Part shown: positions 45,901 to 57,402 of the stretch, in pieces
Position numbering within the stretch: position 1 is the stretch's first letter
How the letters are laid out: each line of letters starts with the position of its first letter
Origin: Panaeolus papilionaceus
Taxonomy: Eukaryota; Basidiomycota; Agaricomycetes; Agaricales
Assembly (NCBI GenBank): GCA_015501605.1
Contig: JADNRZ010000005.1
Location: forward strand, 1,674,001-1,738,000
DNA: 64,000 bases
Direction of reading: 5' to 3'
Translations under genes and position numbers: made by a program
Notes under the pieces: generated by a model
What the model was told of the DNA's origin: nothing
The model's input: the letters and a program-made list of their open reading frames with translations, nothing else
Database searches by the model: none

Positions 45901-46111
45901 CAAGTACAATTCAAGGACTTACATTAGCCTTTGCCGCTTCATCTACAGGAATAGACTTGTAGCACGCTCGGACTTCCCTTGGAGAAACTCACTTCTTGCC
46001 TCCAATAGCGACACATGGGTCTGATGCTCTTCCATCAAAATGAGTGAAATCGACAACATCAGCAGAGATCAAAGGTAGAACCAAGACAATTGCTGCGAGT
46101 GAATTCCTCAT
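42912..46111 (-). pseudogene. Peptidase S41 family (UstP-like) pseudogene
   Basis: Recognisable along its whole length as a fungal S41-type peptidase. Start MRNSLAAIVLVLPLISADVV (signal peptide), then DPCVAIGGKK, VSPREVRACYKSIPVDEAAK, HASVNYQIRAPPPFHNHVRE, DLHIDLSRALQRLNDGHAVW, IEFWQDVLPGSLRGKLDT, LINGRPPFDAVNANARIAGS, SYLLGNFAQQSLPLDDSVVL, LKSQGATQLIVDVTNNGGGY, NPVNWRNAQHEFFGPDEDWL, CGSSCSLFS, QYCGVVGGQSS, LAPPDL, LTWRLAFGIDNPLEPE, WQNHPADLNLPLTSTL and VNNPVAIW. It is dead: TGA replaces an expected Trp at 45989-45991, TAG stops at 43660-43662 and 43875-43877 (another likely near 44580), a frameshift near 44190-44200 and a one-base loss near 42930. Splice sites remain readable, so inactivation looks fairly recent. 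Stops of the TGG-to-TGA and CAG-to-TAG kind are C-to-T type changes. Confidence 0.85.
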
Positions 46112-46771
46112 TGTTTTTGCGGGGTCGTCAAATTGTCAACGTCGTCCAACACCTTCCCGCTAGCTCTTTTAAAAGTCGAGCTCAAAGCAGAGAAGCTAGG
46201 AGGTTGCTCATTACTGTAAGGTATTGAATTTCATTTTGATAGAAGGTGCTTCGAATACTGATGAAGAAGCTCTGGAGCACACCGTTCGGGTGAGTAGACA
46301 CATGTATATGGTCGAAAAAACATTTAGAAACGACAAGTAAACCTGCGTTTTAACTGCGATTCCTTATTGCTGCCTATATTCTCTACAACAATTATGAGTA
46401 TATGATCTGGATTTCAACGGTTTTTAATACGACTTACCTGCATGCATAAGAAGTCTTTAACCAGTACTTATGTTCTACACAACGGTTAGAGTCTAGTTGA
46501 CGAGATGATGAAAGTCTACAAAAGCGTCCAAACATGAGCTTGGCACAACGGAATGCCTACATGGCGGATCGTGGGATGAGATTTGTAATCATGTCATGTC
46601 GAGTCAAACCTTGACCGAGCTTTCCATCTTCTCCTTGATTCTCTGTAAGTATGCATATAAGCGCTTATAATAAACTGATACTATCCTGTCATATTCTAGG
46701 TATACTACCTTTGATTAGATCACTAACTCGCGATCTTTCGGTTCCCATATTATACGTGCAGAAGAAAACTC
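46112..46771. other. Divergent intergenic region
   Basis: Between the dead S41 gene (-) and DUS1 (+). AT-rich; holds the DUS1 promoter. No ORF supported. Confidence 0.5.
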
Positions 46772-48082
46772 ATGGATAAGATCCATTTAAAATATGTGTC
46801 TGCCCCCATGGTAAATCAGTCAGACCTGCCGTTTCGCCTTCTTGTGCGGAAATATGGCGCAACAACGACATACACGCAGATGTATGTCCCAGAGAAGCTG
46901 TTAAATGACCAGGAATACCTCGAATATCACATTCGCGACCTCTCAGAGGGGAGATCCGACGGCTTGGGACACCCTGTCGTGGGGCAGGTTTGTGGCAATG
47001 ATCCCGAGCTTGTTGTTCAAGCAGCGCGGAAGATTCAACCATATTGCGATGCCATAGGTCTGTATGAATTTCCGCCTATACGACTCAAATAAGTGTCACC
47101 TCACAATCTTACTATGCAATACATAGATCTTAATCTCGGTTGTCCGCAAGAAGCCGCTCGGGATGCACATTACGGCGCATATCTTCTCGGTCAGAAGGAT
47201 TGGACACTCGTCGAAAATATAGGTCAATACACATCTATTTTTTCTTCCCAAAAGTCCGAAATTTCTGAGACGATGATCCCCTGCTCATGGGTTTCTTCCT
47301 TTCCTTTTTTATTTGGCATTCACTAGTGTCTTCATTATCACATTCACTTTCGATTCCTGTCTCAGCAAAATTGCGACTATGTCAACCCACTCCGACAACT
47401 GTTGTATTGTCGCAACGAATAGAAGCAGCCGGTGCTTCTTGGATCACTTTGCACGCCCGAACTGTCTCTGCCCGCAGGCGTCGACAGGGCGCCGCAGATC
47501 TATCTCAAGTCCTGCTGCTTAAGGAGAATCTACGGATACCTGTTATCAGCAACGGAAATGTACGTGGATTCAGTGACCTCAAGGACAATCTGGATTACAC
47601 AGGAGCGGACGGCTTGATGGTTGGGGAAACCCTTCTAGGTAATCCATGGTAAATTACCTATTTGCAAAGCCCTCTTAACTGGGCGGGATAAGTACAAAGC
47701 TAACCTCCCTCTCTCTAAAACTCCTGTCTCCATGCTCCCTGGTCTATTCGGCAGCCTATTCTCGGACGTAATCCCTGACCCTGTAGACATATCCTTGGAA
47801 TACCTGGACATCTGTAAAAGACACCCAGAGACAAAGCTTTCGGTTGTACAAACTCATATACGACACCTCGTGGAGTTTCAGTGGTGCGTTGACATTTCGC
47901 GTTGACATTTTCAAAGGGTCGTACCCTATCACTGCGGCATGTTCATTCATTTTGGCGTTTTCAGCGGCCGGCGTCCATGGTATCCGAAATTCAGAGCCGC
48001 ACTCAGTGCGGCTGACTCTATTGAGTCCCTAGAAAGGTTATTAAACCGTAAGGTGGAGAAATGGCGCGGCCGGAACCCGTGA
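46772..48082 (+). CDS. DUS1: tRNA-dihydrouridine(16/17) synthase, Dus1-like
   Basis: FMN enzyme reducing uridines 16/17 of the tRNA D-loop to dihydrouridine with NADPH. TIM-barrel start YVSAPMVNQSDLPFRLLVRK, then YTQMYVPEKLL, HPVVGQVCGNDPELVVQAAR, the catalytic-Cys motif DLNLGCPQEAARDAHYGAYL, VSAKLRLCQPTPTTVVLSQR, ASWITLHARTVSARRRRQGA, VISNGNVRGFSDLKDNLDYT and GADGLMVGETLLGNP. The C-terminal exons give DVIPDPVDISLEYLDICKRH, THIRHLVEF and GRRPWYPKFRAALSAADSI, ending KWRGRNP-stop. Short introns near 47056-47126, 47221-47325, 47650-47755 and 47880-47966. The active-site motif has Asp-Ala-His where Arg-Gly-His or similar is common; otherwise intact. The start is the ATG just before the barrel, so any N-terminal extension would be on a missed exon. 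Confidence 0.9.
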
Positions 48083-48996
48083 GGCACGCATCATGATAAC
48101 GAAGAAGATTATGTTGAGGGTGACGACGAGCCTGTCGATGGTATTGATAAATCTCAAGACACCGGTGATACACCTCTGTGTTTCTTCTAGTATCCGATTA
48201 TGAACAGGTCTGGCATCTGAATTGCCGCCCAAGCAAAAAATGAAATGAAATTAAAGTTCTGACACTGACCAACTTGGCGATTGTAACACTGGCACAGGAG
48301 CTTACTTTGCCGCAGTGGAGCACAACTCTGCTCCTATCGAGCCCTCTTTCCTACTCTTCACCAGTGGGAATACTGACTATGCTTTAGCATTTTAACTTCA
48401 GGTACATAGCAGTGGGTCATAGCCTCCAACACCTGGTCCAGCCCTTCGCTTCCAGGGTGATACAAACTGTGCAGCACCGGCAAATTCAACTTTTTTCTTC
48501 TGGGAGCATACTAGACCTGCACACTCCCACCACTACTGAGGTACCCACTTCATCGTCCAGTCCCTTCAGGGCAAGTCTAGCATGAGCAATCACGAAAATT
48601 TCGCCAGAGTAGGAAAGAGATGGTCAATCATCGGTGGCCAAACAATCGCCGAAATCACTGCGAGATAGAAATCGCGAGGAGCAGACAGGCAAGTCTGTTT
48701 ATGAGGTCAGTCTAAGAACACGATTACAAAACGGTAGATACATTGGATGTATGTCTGTATGTGTAGGGATGCATGCGAAATCCGAGTACATATGTCACTA
48801 TTGGAACAAACGCCAAACGAGGTTCCTTTTGGAGAAAATAGGAGTGGTGGAACAGTAAGGTAAGGTGGATGTAAATACACATTGAAATAAAAATACTTGA
48901 GTGGCAGGATAAGAAGATGACCGGAGGAAGGAAGCTAAAGTGGAACAGAAGAACGAACCCAAGACCCTACTAACATTAGGAATACCACCGAGCAGG
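48083..48996. other. Convergent intergenic region with a possible coding relic
   Basis: Between the 3' ends of DUS1 and the F-box gene. A plus-strand frame at about 48288-48600 reads TGTGAYFAAVEHNSAPIEPS, LFTSGNTDYALAF, a stop, PTPGPALRFQGDTNCAAPAN, STFFFWEHTRPAHSHHY, a stop, and FIVQSLQGKSS. Three stops in about 100 codons of otherwise protein-like sequence suggest a decayed gene. Family not recognised. Confidence 0.3.
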
Positions 48997-51625
48997 CTAC
49001 ATCATTAGGACATCAACGCCTTTCAGCTTTCCGGCTTGTCCGCGCTGCAGAAAGAGTAAGTCAGCTTCTCAGTCACAACAAACGTGGGTGGGCGTTCCGC
49101 AGTCCTTCAGAACCGAGGAGTTCTACAGAACAAGTCGAAACGACCCATAAAAGGTGAAGACGAACCTTGAGAAGCAACAGTCTGCAGTCATCCATCATGA
49201 CATCGGTCATCTCGAAAGTATCCTCGCTAACCATCTCAACATAAGGCAGCGAACTCACGATGTCATGCGTAAACACGCCTTTGACAGGAGTCGTCGAGGG
49301 CTCCGTCACGAGCCTTGGAACGCGCCAGCCTGTCTTGCTAGCCTTGTGTTTCCCTTTGCCTTTGCCGACACAGCTCGCACTACGACTCGTCGGCTTTTCT
49401 TTTGAACTGTGCTCTCTTGCACTTGCAAAAGAATAAGGATTAAAGTCGCGAACCCGGATATATCGGCGTTGTGTCGGGATGCCTTTCACGTGCGGGTTGG
49501 CATCAGTTGCATCTTCGTCGATGTGGTCATCATCTGCGGTATCGGACTCGGAAGGGGTGCTGCTGTCGCCTTCATCACCTGCTGAGGACAGGGTTGCGAT
49601 AGAGTTCAGGGGAGGAAGGGGATTGGGAAGATTGTGAAGAGTGCCTTGGCTGGAACCTTGAGATGTGCTAGGACTGGCGATAGTGGGTGTAGATGGCGTG
49701 CAGATATCGGGAAGAGGGACTTGATTGGATGCCGAAGATGAGATATGCCTTCTTGCCTTTTTCATTGGCCGGGGAATATTTACGCTTTCGACGGTGCGTA
49801 GACCGTATATGGCATGTTGCCAGTCTGTGCTAAGACACTCCTCGAACCATCGGGTGCTTTGTGGGCCCCAGACATCCCACGGTATAACTACGTTTGGGGA
49901 AAGCGATGCTACTGTAGGTTGGGATGTGATAATCTGAGGACGGGATAGTGATGGTGAGTTTGGTGATGGATTCATCATCTGACATGATGACGTCGAAAAA
50001 AAGGATGAAGATTGTGGCGGAGTGATATGGGGAGGTGGTGGATGTGCTGCTTGTGAATCAAATGTGGGGAACAATGGATATTGAGGTACTGGAGGAGGTA
50101 TTTGACATTGTGAAGGTGAAGGACTTGATGACGTAGATGACAAACTGTATGTGCTTCCGCTAACAGGCGTCTTTGAAAAGCCGTTGTGGGGAAGTGATGG
50201 TTGAGCATTACCCGACACCAGAGGTGATCTAGACGCATGTCGAGAGGGGGTTGCATGACCGGGGAGCCATTCTTCTGGAGGGTTGAGCAGTGTCTGGATG
50301 TTGAGAAAAAAGACGAAGGAGTGGACGTGTGGATTTTCTTCGCTTGAGGGGTTGAAAATATAGAGACAGCAAGCATGAACGCGCTCGTCTGGCCGTGGAT
50401 AATAAATTTGATCGTGTCCACTACCATTTTCACGCGTAGAAGGACCGTAGGGCACGTAACCAGGAGCAGGGTTACTGCTCATAGAAATATACCAGTACAT
50501 GTATCCTTCCGAAAGTTGCGGAAAGGCGTACGTGGCTCGAAGGGTAGGAGGGTTTGATCCGTGTCGTGGGTCCTTGAAAGTGTACACCTCAAAACGACCT
50601 GCAGGACGAACCAACAGGAATGACTCGTCGGTTAGGAATGTAAAGTCATCTATCCCGTTATGTCTATTCATGGAACACTGCGGAAGATGAGTATCTTCAA
50701 CAACCCCAGGCTTGATGACACGACATACCGAATTATGCGAGTTCTGTTCCCAATTCCAAATTTCTAGATGAGCGCCTGCACTGTCCAACACCTCTTTAAT
50801 GAGCAGAGCTACCAAATCTCCGGAGACCTGAACCCGGACAGCTGCGATAACCTCTGGGGTGTGTGGGTGCGCTGTAGGGCGTGGCAGGCACGGTAAAACC
50901 GATAACGAAGCTTTTGGATGAGGTTGGTTGGTCTTGATTGACCGCAGATGTAGCTCATAAACATATTTAGAGCTGTATGACCGTCAGCTTACGGGGGCAT
51001 GCATGCGGACAAAATGTGAGACTCACTCTGCTTGCGTTAACGCCACTAGGACCAAAAGATCCTGCGATGGATCCATTGTGAAGTCGATGATCGTCACGTC
51101 GCCCATCGCGTGGGTCCATGTCTTTAAATCCGGGTTTGCGATGCTACGTGTTATTGGGTCGACTGACGGTAATTCCAAGAAGGAGATAGACGTCGTCACC
51201 CCACTCTCGTCCTCCCTGCCATTCCCATAAAGCCCTCCGACGAACTCGTAAACAGACCCAGTAGCTGGAAGTTCTAGACAATGCTTTTTCTTCCAGTCTA
51301 TAAACTTCCAAGCCCTCTCCCTTTCTCGAAGTATTTTAAGCCGCATAGCGAAGGGTAAGGGGTCGGTGACTGGCAGGAGCGATACCACGCGGTGTCTCGC
51401 TAGCTCGATGGTAAACTGGAGTCTAGAAGACTCTAGTATGACTCTTTGGATACATTTACAGACCTAATGAATCAGAAGGCAGCGGTTTAGCTTTGATAAA
51501 AGAGAAAAAAAAAGTTGAATAAATGGAGACAGTACCATCGTACAGCTGAGTAGATCAGCCATGTCCAAGTTGTACAGAATATGACAGATGAGTTCCACTG
51601 GGAGGGTCTTCAGGTTCCTCCCCAT
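48997..51625 (-). CDS. F-box domain protein
   Basis: Likely substrate receptor of an SCF ubiquitin ligase. The N-terminal F-box reads LKTLPVELICHILYNLDMAD followed by LLSCTMV, then across an intron CKCIQRVI and LQFTIELARHRV. The long middle part has beta-propeller-like segments (FLTDESFLLVRPAGRFEVYT; SVDPITRSI; MGDVTIIDFTMDP) interrupted by a Ser/Pro-rich stretch of over 100 residues and an acidic run (DTADDDHIDEDATD). Near the end: RRYIRVRDFNPYSFA and FTHDIVSSLPYVEM, DDCRLLLLK. The last intron (GTTCGT...CTGCAG) most likely joins to RGQAGKLKGVDVLMM and a stop at 48997; without it the frame stops at 49073. The start may be the ATG at 51625 or, in frame, at 51643. Agaricomycetes carry large families of such proteins; the substrate is unknown. 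Confidence 0.85.
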
Positions 51626-51643
51626 AGTTAACGAGTAAGACAT

Positions 51644-52080
51644 GAGTGTTCCTTGTAAAGTATAGAGGTGCAATTTGTATCCGAAGGTGTAGATTCCGAG
51701 TAAAGGCCCTTGTAGTTTGCTCGAGGACCTTTAAATTTGACAGATTTACGATATAATGAAACTGACTTGTCGGGTCGAGTAAAGTAACAGCTTAGATGTA
51801 AGAAATAAGGGCTAATTGCATACCGTCGTCGGTGCAATGGTGGTTGTCGTTGTGCAAGACGGCGGAGCGGTGTAAAGATCAAATTCAGTCCAATGCCATT
51901 GCCAATGGTCCTTTAGGGTATAGCCGCACGTGATCTAGTTAAAGCCTGCGGCCCACGACATCGCAATTGTCAATGCCCTTCTACCATTAATTCCTACTTC
52001 ATTTCTCTGATTTATTTCTTTTGTTGGACGGTTTATGCCCTCATATTATCCTCAGCTTAGGTTGCTACTCTTGAACATCA
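51644..52080. promoter_or_regulatory. Divergent promoter, F-box / Rud3-like
   Basis: A 437-bp gap between divergent start codons. No TATA box stands out. Small open frames here overlap nothing recognisable. Confidence 0.5.
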
Positions 52081-53859
52081 ATGGCGTCGGGCAGGACTGA
52101 ACACGGTCGGTCTTCAATCGACAGTGACCGGAGTCTGGGTGCTGCATCACCACCAATACACCCCAATGGCCACGCATCTACCAATGGTAATGATAATCTA
52201 GACGATATAAAGGACCCAGTGGAGAGGTTGCAGCGCGAGCTAGAGTTTACAAAGGAGGAGAAGGAGAAACTGGCTACACAATACCGCAATCTCCTGGCAA
52301 AGCTCACCCAGATGCGAACGAGTTTGGGCAACAAACTTCAGCAAGATGCCGTAAGAATCTACAATTTTTCCCCCAACAGAAACAACTTCTCATTTATATG
52401 CATAGGAAGAATTGGACAGGAGAGAACAACTGGTTCAACAGTTAACAGCAGAGAAGGAGGATCTTAACGCGACAGTCGAAACACTAAAAGCGGAGCTGAT
52501 AGCGCCTCATGAGGAAGCAGAGCGTGCTTCTAATCGTTTAGACGCCATGCGTGCGCAAGTGATGCAGGAAAATGCACAAGAAACACTCCAGCAAGGAAAA
52601 GAGCTTCGAGCGACTCAGTTGGAACTCGAGCGGTGTCGAATGGAGCGCGATGAGTGGGAACGCAGCGCAATGCAGGAAAAGGCGATATCAGAGGACGCCA
52701 GGTCAAATTTAGAGTCGCTGAGAAGAGACTTGGAACTCGAAATAGATTCCAGGAATCGTTTAACAACGGAATTAGAACAGGAGAGGGAGAGGGCAGAGAA
52801 TCTACAATCCGTCCTTCATGATTTCCAGTCATGTAAGTACTTCATGTCTTGGTTCATCATTGCCGTCACATATTAAACATCTTTATCAGCTAAGGACCAC
52901 GAGCTTAATCAAGCTGTAAAATCTCTCGAAAGACGGTTGCTGGATGTTACACAATCATTAGCTGAATACAAACATCGCGCACACATAGCAGAGGTACGAG
53001 GCTTTGTGCAATGTCTTTAATCTGAGACCCTAATTCCTTCAAACAGACTGAGCTTGAAGAGTCAAAAACGAATATGACCCGCACACAGGAGCTAGAGAAA
53101 GAGGTCAAAGAGAAAACACTGCTGATAGGCAAGCTTCGACATGAAGGCAAGATGATTTTCTTCATTCCGCATTTCAGATCAATCCTTGCTAACATATTTG
53201 CCTCCAGCCGTAATTATCAACGAGCATCTCATGGAAGCGCTCCGTCGGTTACGCAAAAACTCGGCAGATACCAACGTCGACAAACGGCTCGTGACCAACG
53301 TCATCCTTTCCTTCCTTAACGTACCCCGAGGCGATACCAAACGTTTTGAGATCCTACAGCTCCTAGCTTCCATCCTTTCCTGGAGTGAACAGGAACGTGA
53401 AAAGGCTGGACTTCAACGCGAGACACCTACATCTGCTAAAGGTGGTTTCTGGGGACGTTCTAACAGCGCTTCATCGCCTTCCAAGACGACTGAATTAGAG
53501 AAATCAGACGAGACCGAGGTAAATCTCAATCCACTCGCCCTTAGTGTATACAATATTAACATCCAAAACCCTAGTCTTTCTCCCGTCTCTGGGTTGAGTT
53601 TCTCCTCACCGAAGCAGCATCCGGTGAATCACATGGACAAAATAACAACTCACAACCTGCTCCCCCTCGGAATAGCATAGGCTCTCCTTCGGCAGCTTCG
53701 TTCCCCTCTATAGCTCCACCTAAAGGTGGTCGTAGACTAACCTCCTTCAACATGAACGCTGCAGGGAACGCTAGTTCACCCAACTTGTTGGGAGTAGGGA
53801 ATGGAGGACCACCCTCGCGGAAAGGAAAGGAAAAGGAAAAGGCTCCCTCCGAATCATGA
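52081..53859 (+). CDS. RUD3: Golgin with GRIP-related Arf-binding (GRAB) domain, Rud3-like
   Basis: Coiled-coil Golgi tether recruited by Arf GTPase, acting in ER-Golgi traffic. A Ser/Gly-rich head is followed by a long coiled coil rich in Glu, Leu and Arg (VERLQRELEFTKEEKEKLAT, onward through ELDRREQLVQQLTAEKEDL and RDLELEIDSRNRLTTELEQE). The C-terminal GRAB region is clear: INEHLMEALRRLRKNSADTN, VDKRLVTNVILSFLNVPRGD, TKRFEILQLLASILSWSEQE. After KGGFWGRSNS the last intron joins DETE to SFSRLWVEFLLTEAASGES, and the protein ends EKEKAPSES-stop. Introns at about 52350-52405, 52830-52888, 52993-53045, 53148-53207 and 53519-53574. All joins keep frame. Shares a divergent promoter with the F-box gene. 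Confidence 0.88.
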
Positions 53860-54522
53860 CGTGAGGATGGCGGATAATATACCTTGCTATTGAAGCCATG
53901 AACTTTGTGATGCCTTTTTTCCGTTGTTACACTGCAGTGTGGAACGCCCCCAGTTCTTGTTGCCCCTGTCTTCACGTATATCTGGATTCCATTTAAACCC
54001 CGTTTCTTCCTACTTTACCTTTCATCCTTCATCTTCATTTGTTTCTTCCCCCTTTTTTAGTCCCAGATTTATTATCTCCGAGATCTTTCATCGAGTTTCA
54101 CGAATTCGACCAGCTGTACTATACATATATTTGCACTGCATATCTCTAATTTAGCCAAGCCGCTTCTCAAACTTCAACAGTGCTCTGAAATAATCTGCAT
54201 TAGATTACCGTAAAAACATACAAACAGAAAGGACAAGCTGATAAAAAGAGTTAAAAATATGATCAAGTACTCGGAACATATCTTGATTCGATGAGCGGGT
54301 AGGATCAGGAGAGACAAAAAAAAATCAGATAGCAACTACTATTAGTCGAAGGACAACACAAGGTTTTCTATACAAAATGGCGTATAACCCGAAGGGTAAA
54401 AGGGGTGAAAGACAATATCAAAGCAAGGTGGGTAGTGGTACAAAGGACTGAATGCGATGCGTCGCAAGGAAGGGATAGGGTGAAACAGTTCGGGGAAGCA
54501 AGGACAGGCAGTACTAGGACAT
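53860..54522. other. Convergent intergenic region
   Basis: Tail-to-tail gap between the Rud3-like gene (+) and the SWIRM gene (-). T-rich on the plus strand in the first half. No gene seen. Confidence 0.6.
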
Positions 54523-56693
54523 CTAGGCAAGCTGCAATGTCTGCCCATCCATGATAGGTGCGCCGTCTCCCTGGACGTTAAGGGCATTAACCTCATTCAC
54601 AATAGGCCCCTGCCCCGACGTTCCCAACACATTTCCACCTCCAGCAACAGCTAACGCATTCGGCGTAACCCCATTCTTCGCAATCTCCCCACGAACGGCG
54701 TCAAGCATCCTCTTCAACCCAACACGCTCGTTCATTAAACCCAACCGTGCACTCTCCAGAGCTTTCCTCTCCTCTTCAAGCAAGTCCTCGAGTTCCTCGA
54801 ATTGGGACATCTTCAGCTCAAGTTTGTTTAGGGTGAGCTTGATGAGCTGTGCCAGGCTCTGTCGGATTTGGCTGTCTTCAGCATTCGCAAGCTGCTGGGC
54901 GGCTTTGGCAGACGACTTGAGTGCCAGGTCAGCAGCACGGACGACTTTCGAATGTGGAAGCGTTTGCTGGGGTTTGCCTTGCTGTGACGCTGAAGATGCT
55001 CCTTCAGCACTTTCACCGGCATTTTTGGAACCTTCTGCGGCTGCGGACTCCGTGACATCTTCATCCATCCTATCTTCATCGGCCTTCTTCTCTGTCGCCT
55101 TTTCCACCTCCTCAGGGACCACACTGCCGTCCGTAAGCTCATGCAGAGCCGTTTTTGCGGCCTCAGACGCAACGCTAGGTCCAATAACACCAGCCAAAAA
55201 CGCGACGACACTCATAACGGGGTTATCAGCCTGCTCAAATGGAATTCTGCCAAACCTAAGAGCGCCCATTGAGCCTTCTGTATTGAGATAAGGGTCCTCA
55301 ATGGGAAGCTCAAGGAATTTGCGGATACATTGCTGAGCAGAGCGAGTGCCGACGTGTTCTTCTACCTTTGACCAGTCGTCGTCGTACATCTCCACAGCCT
55401 CCAGCAGAGCGAGGATTTCTTGGTCTGACCAGTCGTCGTTGATCCCACTTCCGTGGGATACCAAACCAGAGGCAGCAGTAAGCTTGACAAAGTCGCCGCT
55501 GAACATCGTAGAAGGGAAACGACCGTCGAGGTAGCAAGGACTGCAAATTTCCATTTTCTTGTCCTTGAGGGAGTGATATCTCACTTGAGTGCAGTCAGCA
55601 CCACAAGTGTCGCAGGTGTGGATGACGTTGGAAGAAGGAAGGCCTGTTCCATTGGCTTTGACTGGGGCAGAGGCCCCGTTTGCGAGGTTGCTGGCTTCAG
55701 CGGCGGTGACGGTCCTAGATGATTTGGCGGTAGTTTGGTAAATGTTGTTGCGGAGTTCAAGGGAAGCAGAGGGGGCAGGGGCAGTTGGGATTTTGGCACC
55801 GTTTACGCCAGGACCAGCTGCACCTGTTGCAGCTGTTGGTCGTGTACCTGGGTGTACGGATTGCAGACCTCTGGGCGTGTCCAAAATGACGCGAAAGTGG
55901 CCTGTGAAGGGAGGCGCGAGTGCTGCTGGTCTTTGCTCGGGATCAATCTGGAGAGATGCAGGGATGAGATTGAGTCGGATATGTGCAGAAGTTTACTTAC
56001 CTGATAATTTATTAACCCCCATTGCTCTAGAAAAGCGTGAACACGCATGATAGAGCAAACATCGCCTGCAAGGTTACGCCTGCATGCTGTGACAGTCAAG
56101 TACTCTGTGGGACGAAGTCGGTATGTATTGATCATAAAGTCGCGATAATCCTTGTAAATGGCGGGGGTTTTGCTCCGATTTCGCGAGTTAAAGAACTCTG
56201 GGAGAGCTCTCCGTTCAACGGGGTGGATTTTAGACATATCAAACCAAGCAGAGTATGAAGGCACGATAATTTCATGAGTCTGAGCCGCCAGATACTTGCG
56301 CGCTTGTTCTTCAAGCTTCTGGCGCGTCGCTTCTAGCTGTGCTGGATCTTCATCATCGTTGTCGTCTCCAGACTCGCCCTCCTCGTCCCCACCCTCAGCC
56401 ATGGACACATCCGCGTCACCTGCACCTCCAGTTCCTCCTTCCTCCTCGTCGTTATCGTCTTTCAGTACCCTGACTTTTCCTGATCCAGTTTCCGGTCCTG
56501 TTGAGGATCCCTCTATTGGTGGAAGGTTACCAATATCGCCCGATTGAATTGGGTCTAATTCGCTGCGTTTTCCTGGTGCATTTTCTGGATCCACAGGTGA
56601 CGCGCCTTGATTTTGCTGAGTCACTGTAAGTTTAATGCGTTTTGGATCTGTTGGGCTCGGTACTGATGAGCCTGAACGTTTTGGTGTATCCAT
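54523..56693 (-). CDS. ssr2: SWI/SNF-RSC chromatin-remodelling subunit (SWIRM-ZZ-SANT; Swi3/Rsc8/Ssr2)
   Basis: Core scaffold subunit of SWI/SNF and RSC remodelling complexes, nuclear. A Pro/Ser-rich, then acidic N terminus ([19 protein letters not shown]) leads to the SWIRM domain ([70 protein letters not shown]). One intron follows, then [20 protein letters not shown]-like zinc finger is present ([32 protein letters not shown]), then the SANT domain ([40 protein letters not shown]). An Ala/Glu-rich coiled coil ([20 protein letters not shown]) ends the conserved part; stop after QTLQLA. The start is the ATG of [10 protein letters not shown]; there is no ATG upstream in frame before a stop. 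Intact. Confidence 0.93.
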
Positions 56694-57402
56694 AAGTTTG
56701 TCGGTTGAATGGTCGTATTCAAGCACTTTCAACAGTTTTGCCTGTTCCAAACGACCACAGTCTTTGTTGCACGGTTGCTTTCAAATAAAACATAGACAAA
56801 CCTCAACACAGCCACGAGTGATAATCCAGCGTCAATTTCATGACTCTGCACTTTCGACACTCATTTGGGATCATTGGAGGGGATACAAACGCTCTAACAG
56901 GTTATCAGGTCTAATTGTAAATTATACAGATTATTTTTCAATCTTTGTTCTTTTACGTTTACGAGTGACCATTCAATTGAGCACGATGTCAGCAGTATTT
57001 CGTCAGACCAACTGTCAGCTTCCGAATTAGGGTTCGATGTAGTCAGCGCTTCAGGACAACCAAAAACTCGGAAGTCTCGCACCTTCTCAAAGTTGACGTG
57101 TTTACATTCAATTATACCTCTCATGGTCAGCATAATGGCGTCAGCTCAGCTGCGCACAGGCTCTCATTGGTCGATGATTCAGCTTCGATCACAGTGTCGC
57201 GGGCAATTGTGAACAAAAGCTTGGTCAGACTACCCACTAATGTTTGTCCGAAAGTATAGAAAGGTGGAATTAAGGCTATCGTATTCTTTGACTGATCCTT
57301 TTTGTTGGACCCCTCCTGGCGTATAAATACGGTGCGTGAAAACCGATCTGCTCATCAAACTAGCACTTCGATTCCCCTCAAAGTTCCCCTCCACACCTCA
57401 CC
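56694..57402. other. Divergent promoter region, SWIRM gene / AIF-like copy 1
   Basis: About 0.7 kb. The AIF-like side has TATAAATA at 57322-57329, 74 nt before its ATG. No ORF supported. Confidence 0.55.

Noticed and set aside
54551..55291. 246-codon plus-strand ORF
   Set aside because: Exact antisense of the SWIRM/SANT gene's Ala/Glu-rich coding exon; the minus strand carries clear SANT and ZZ motifs.
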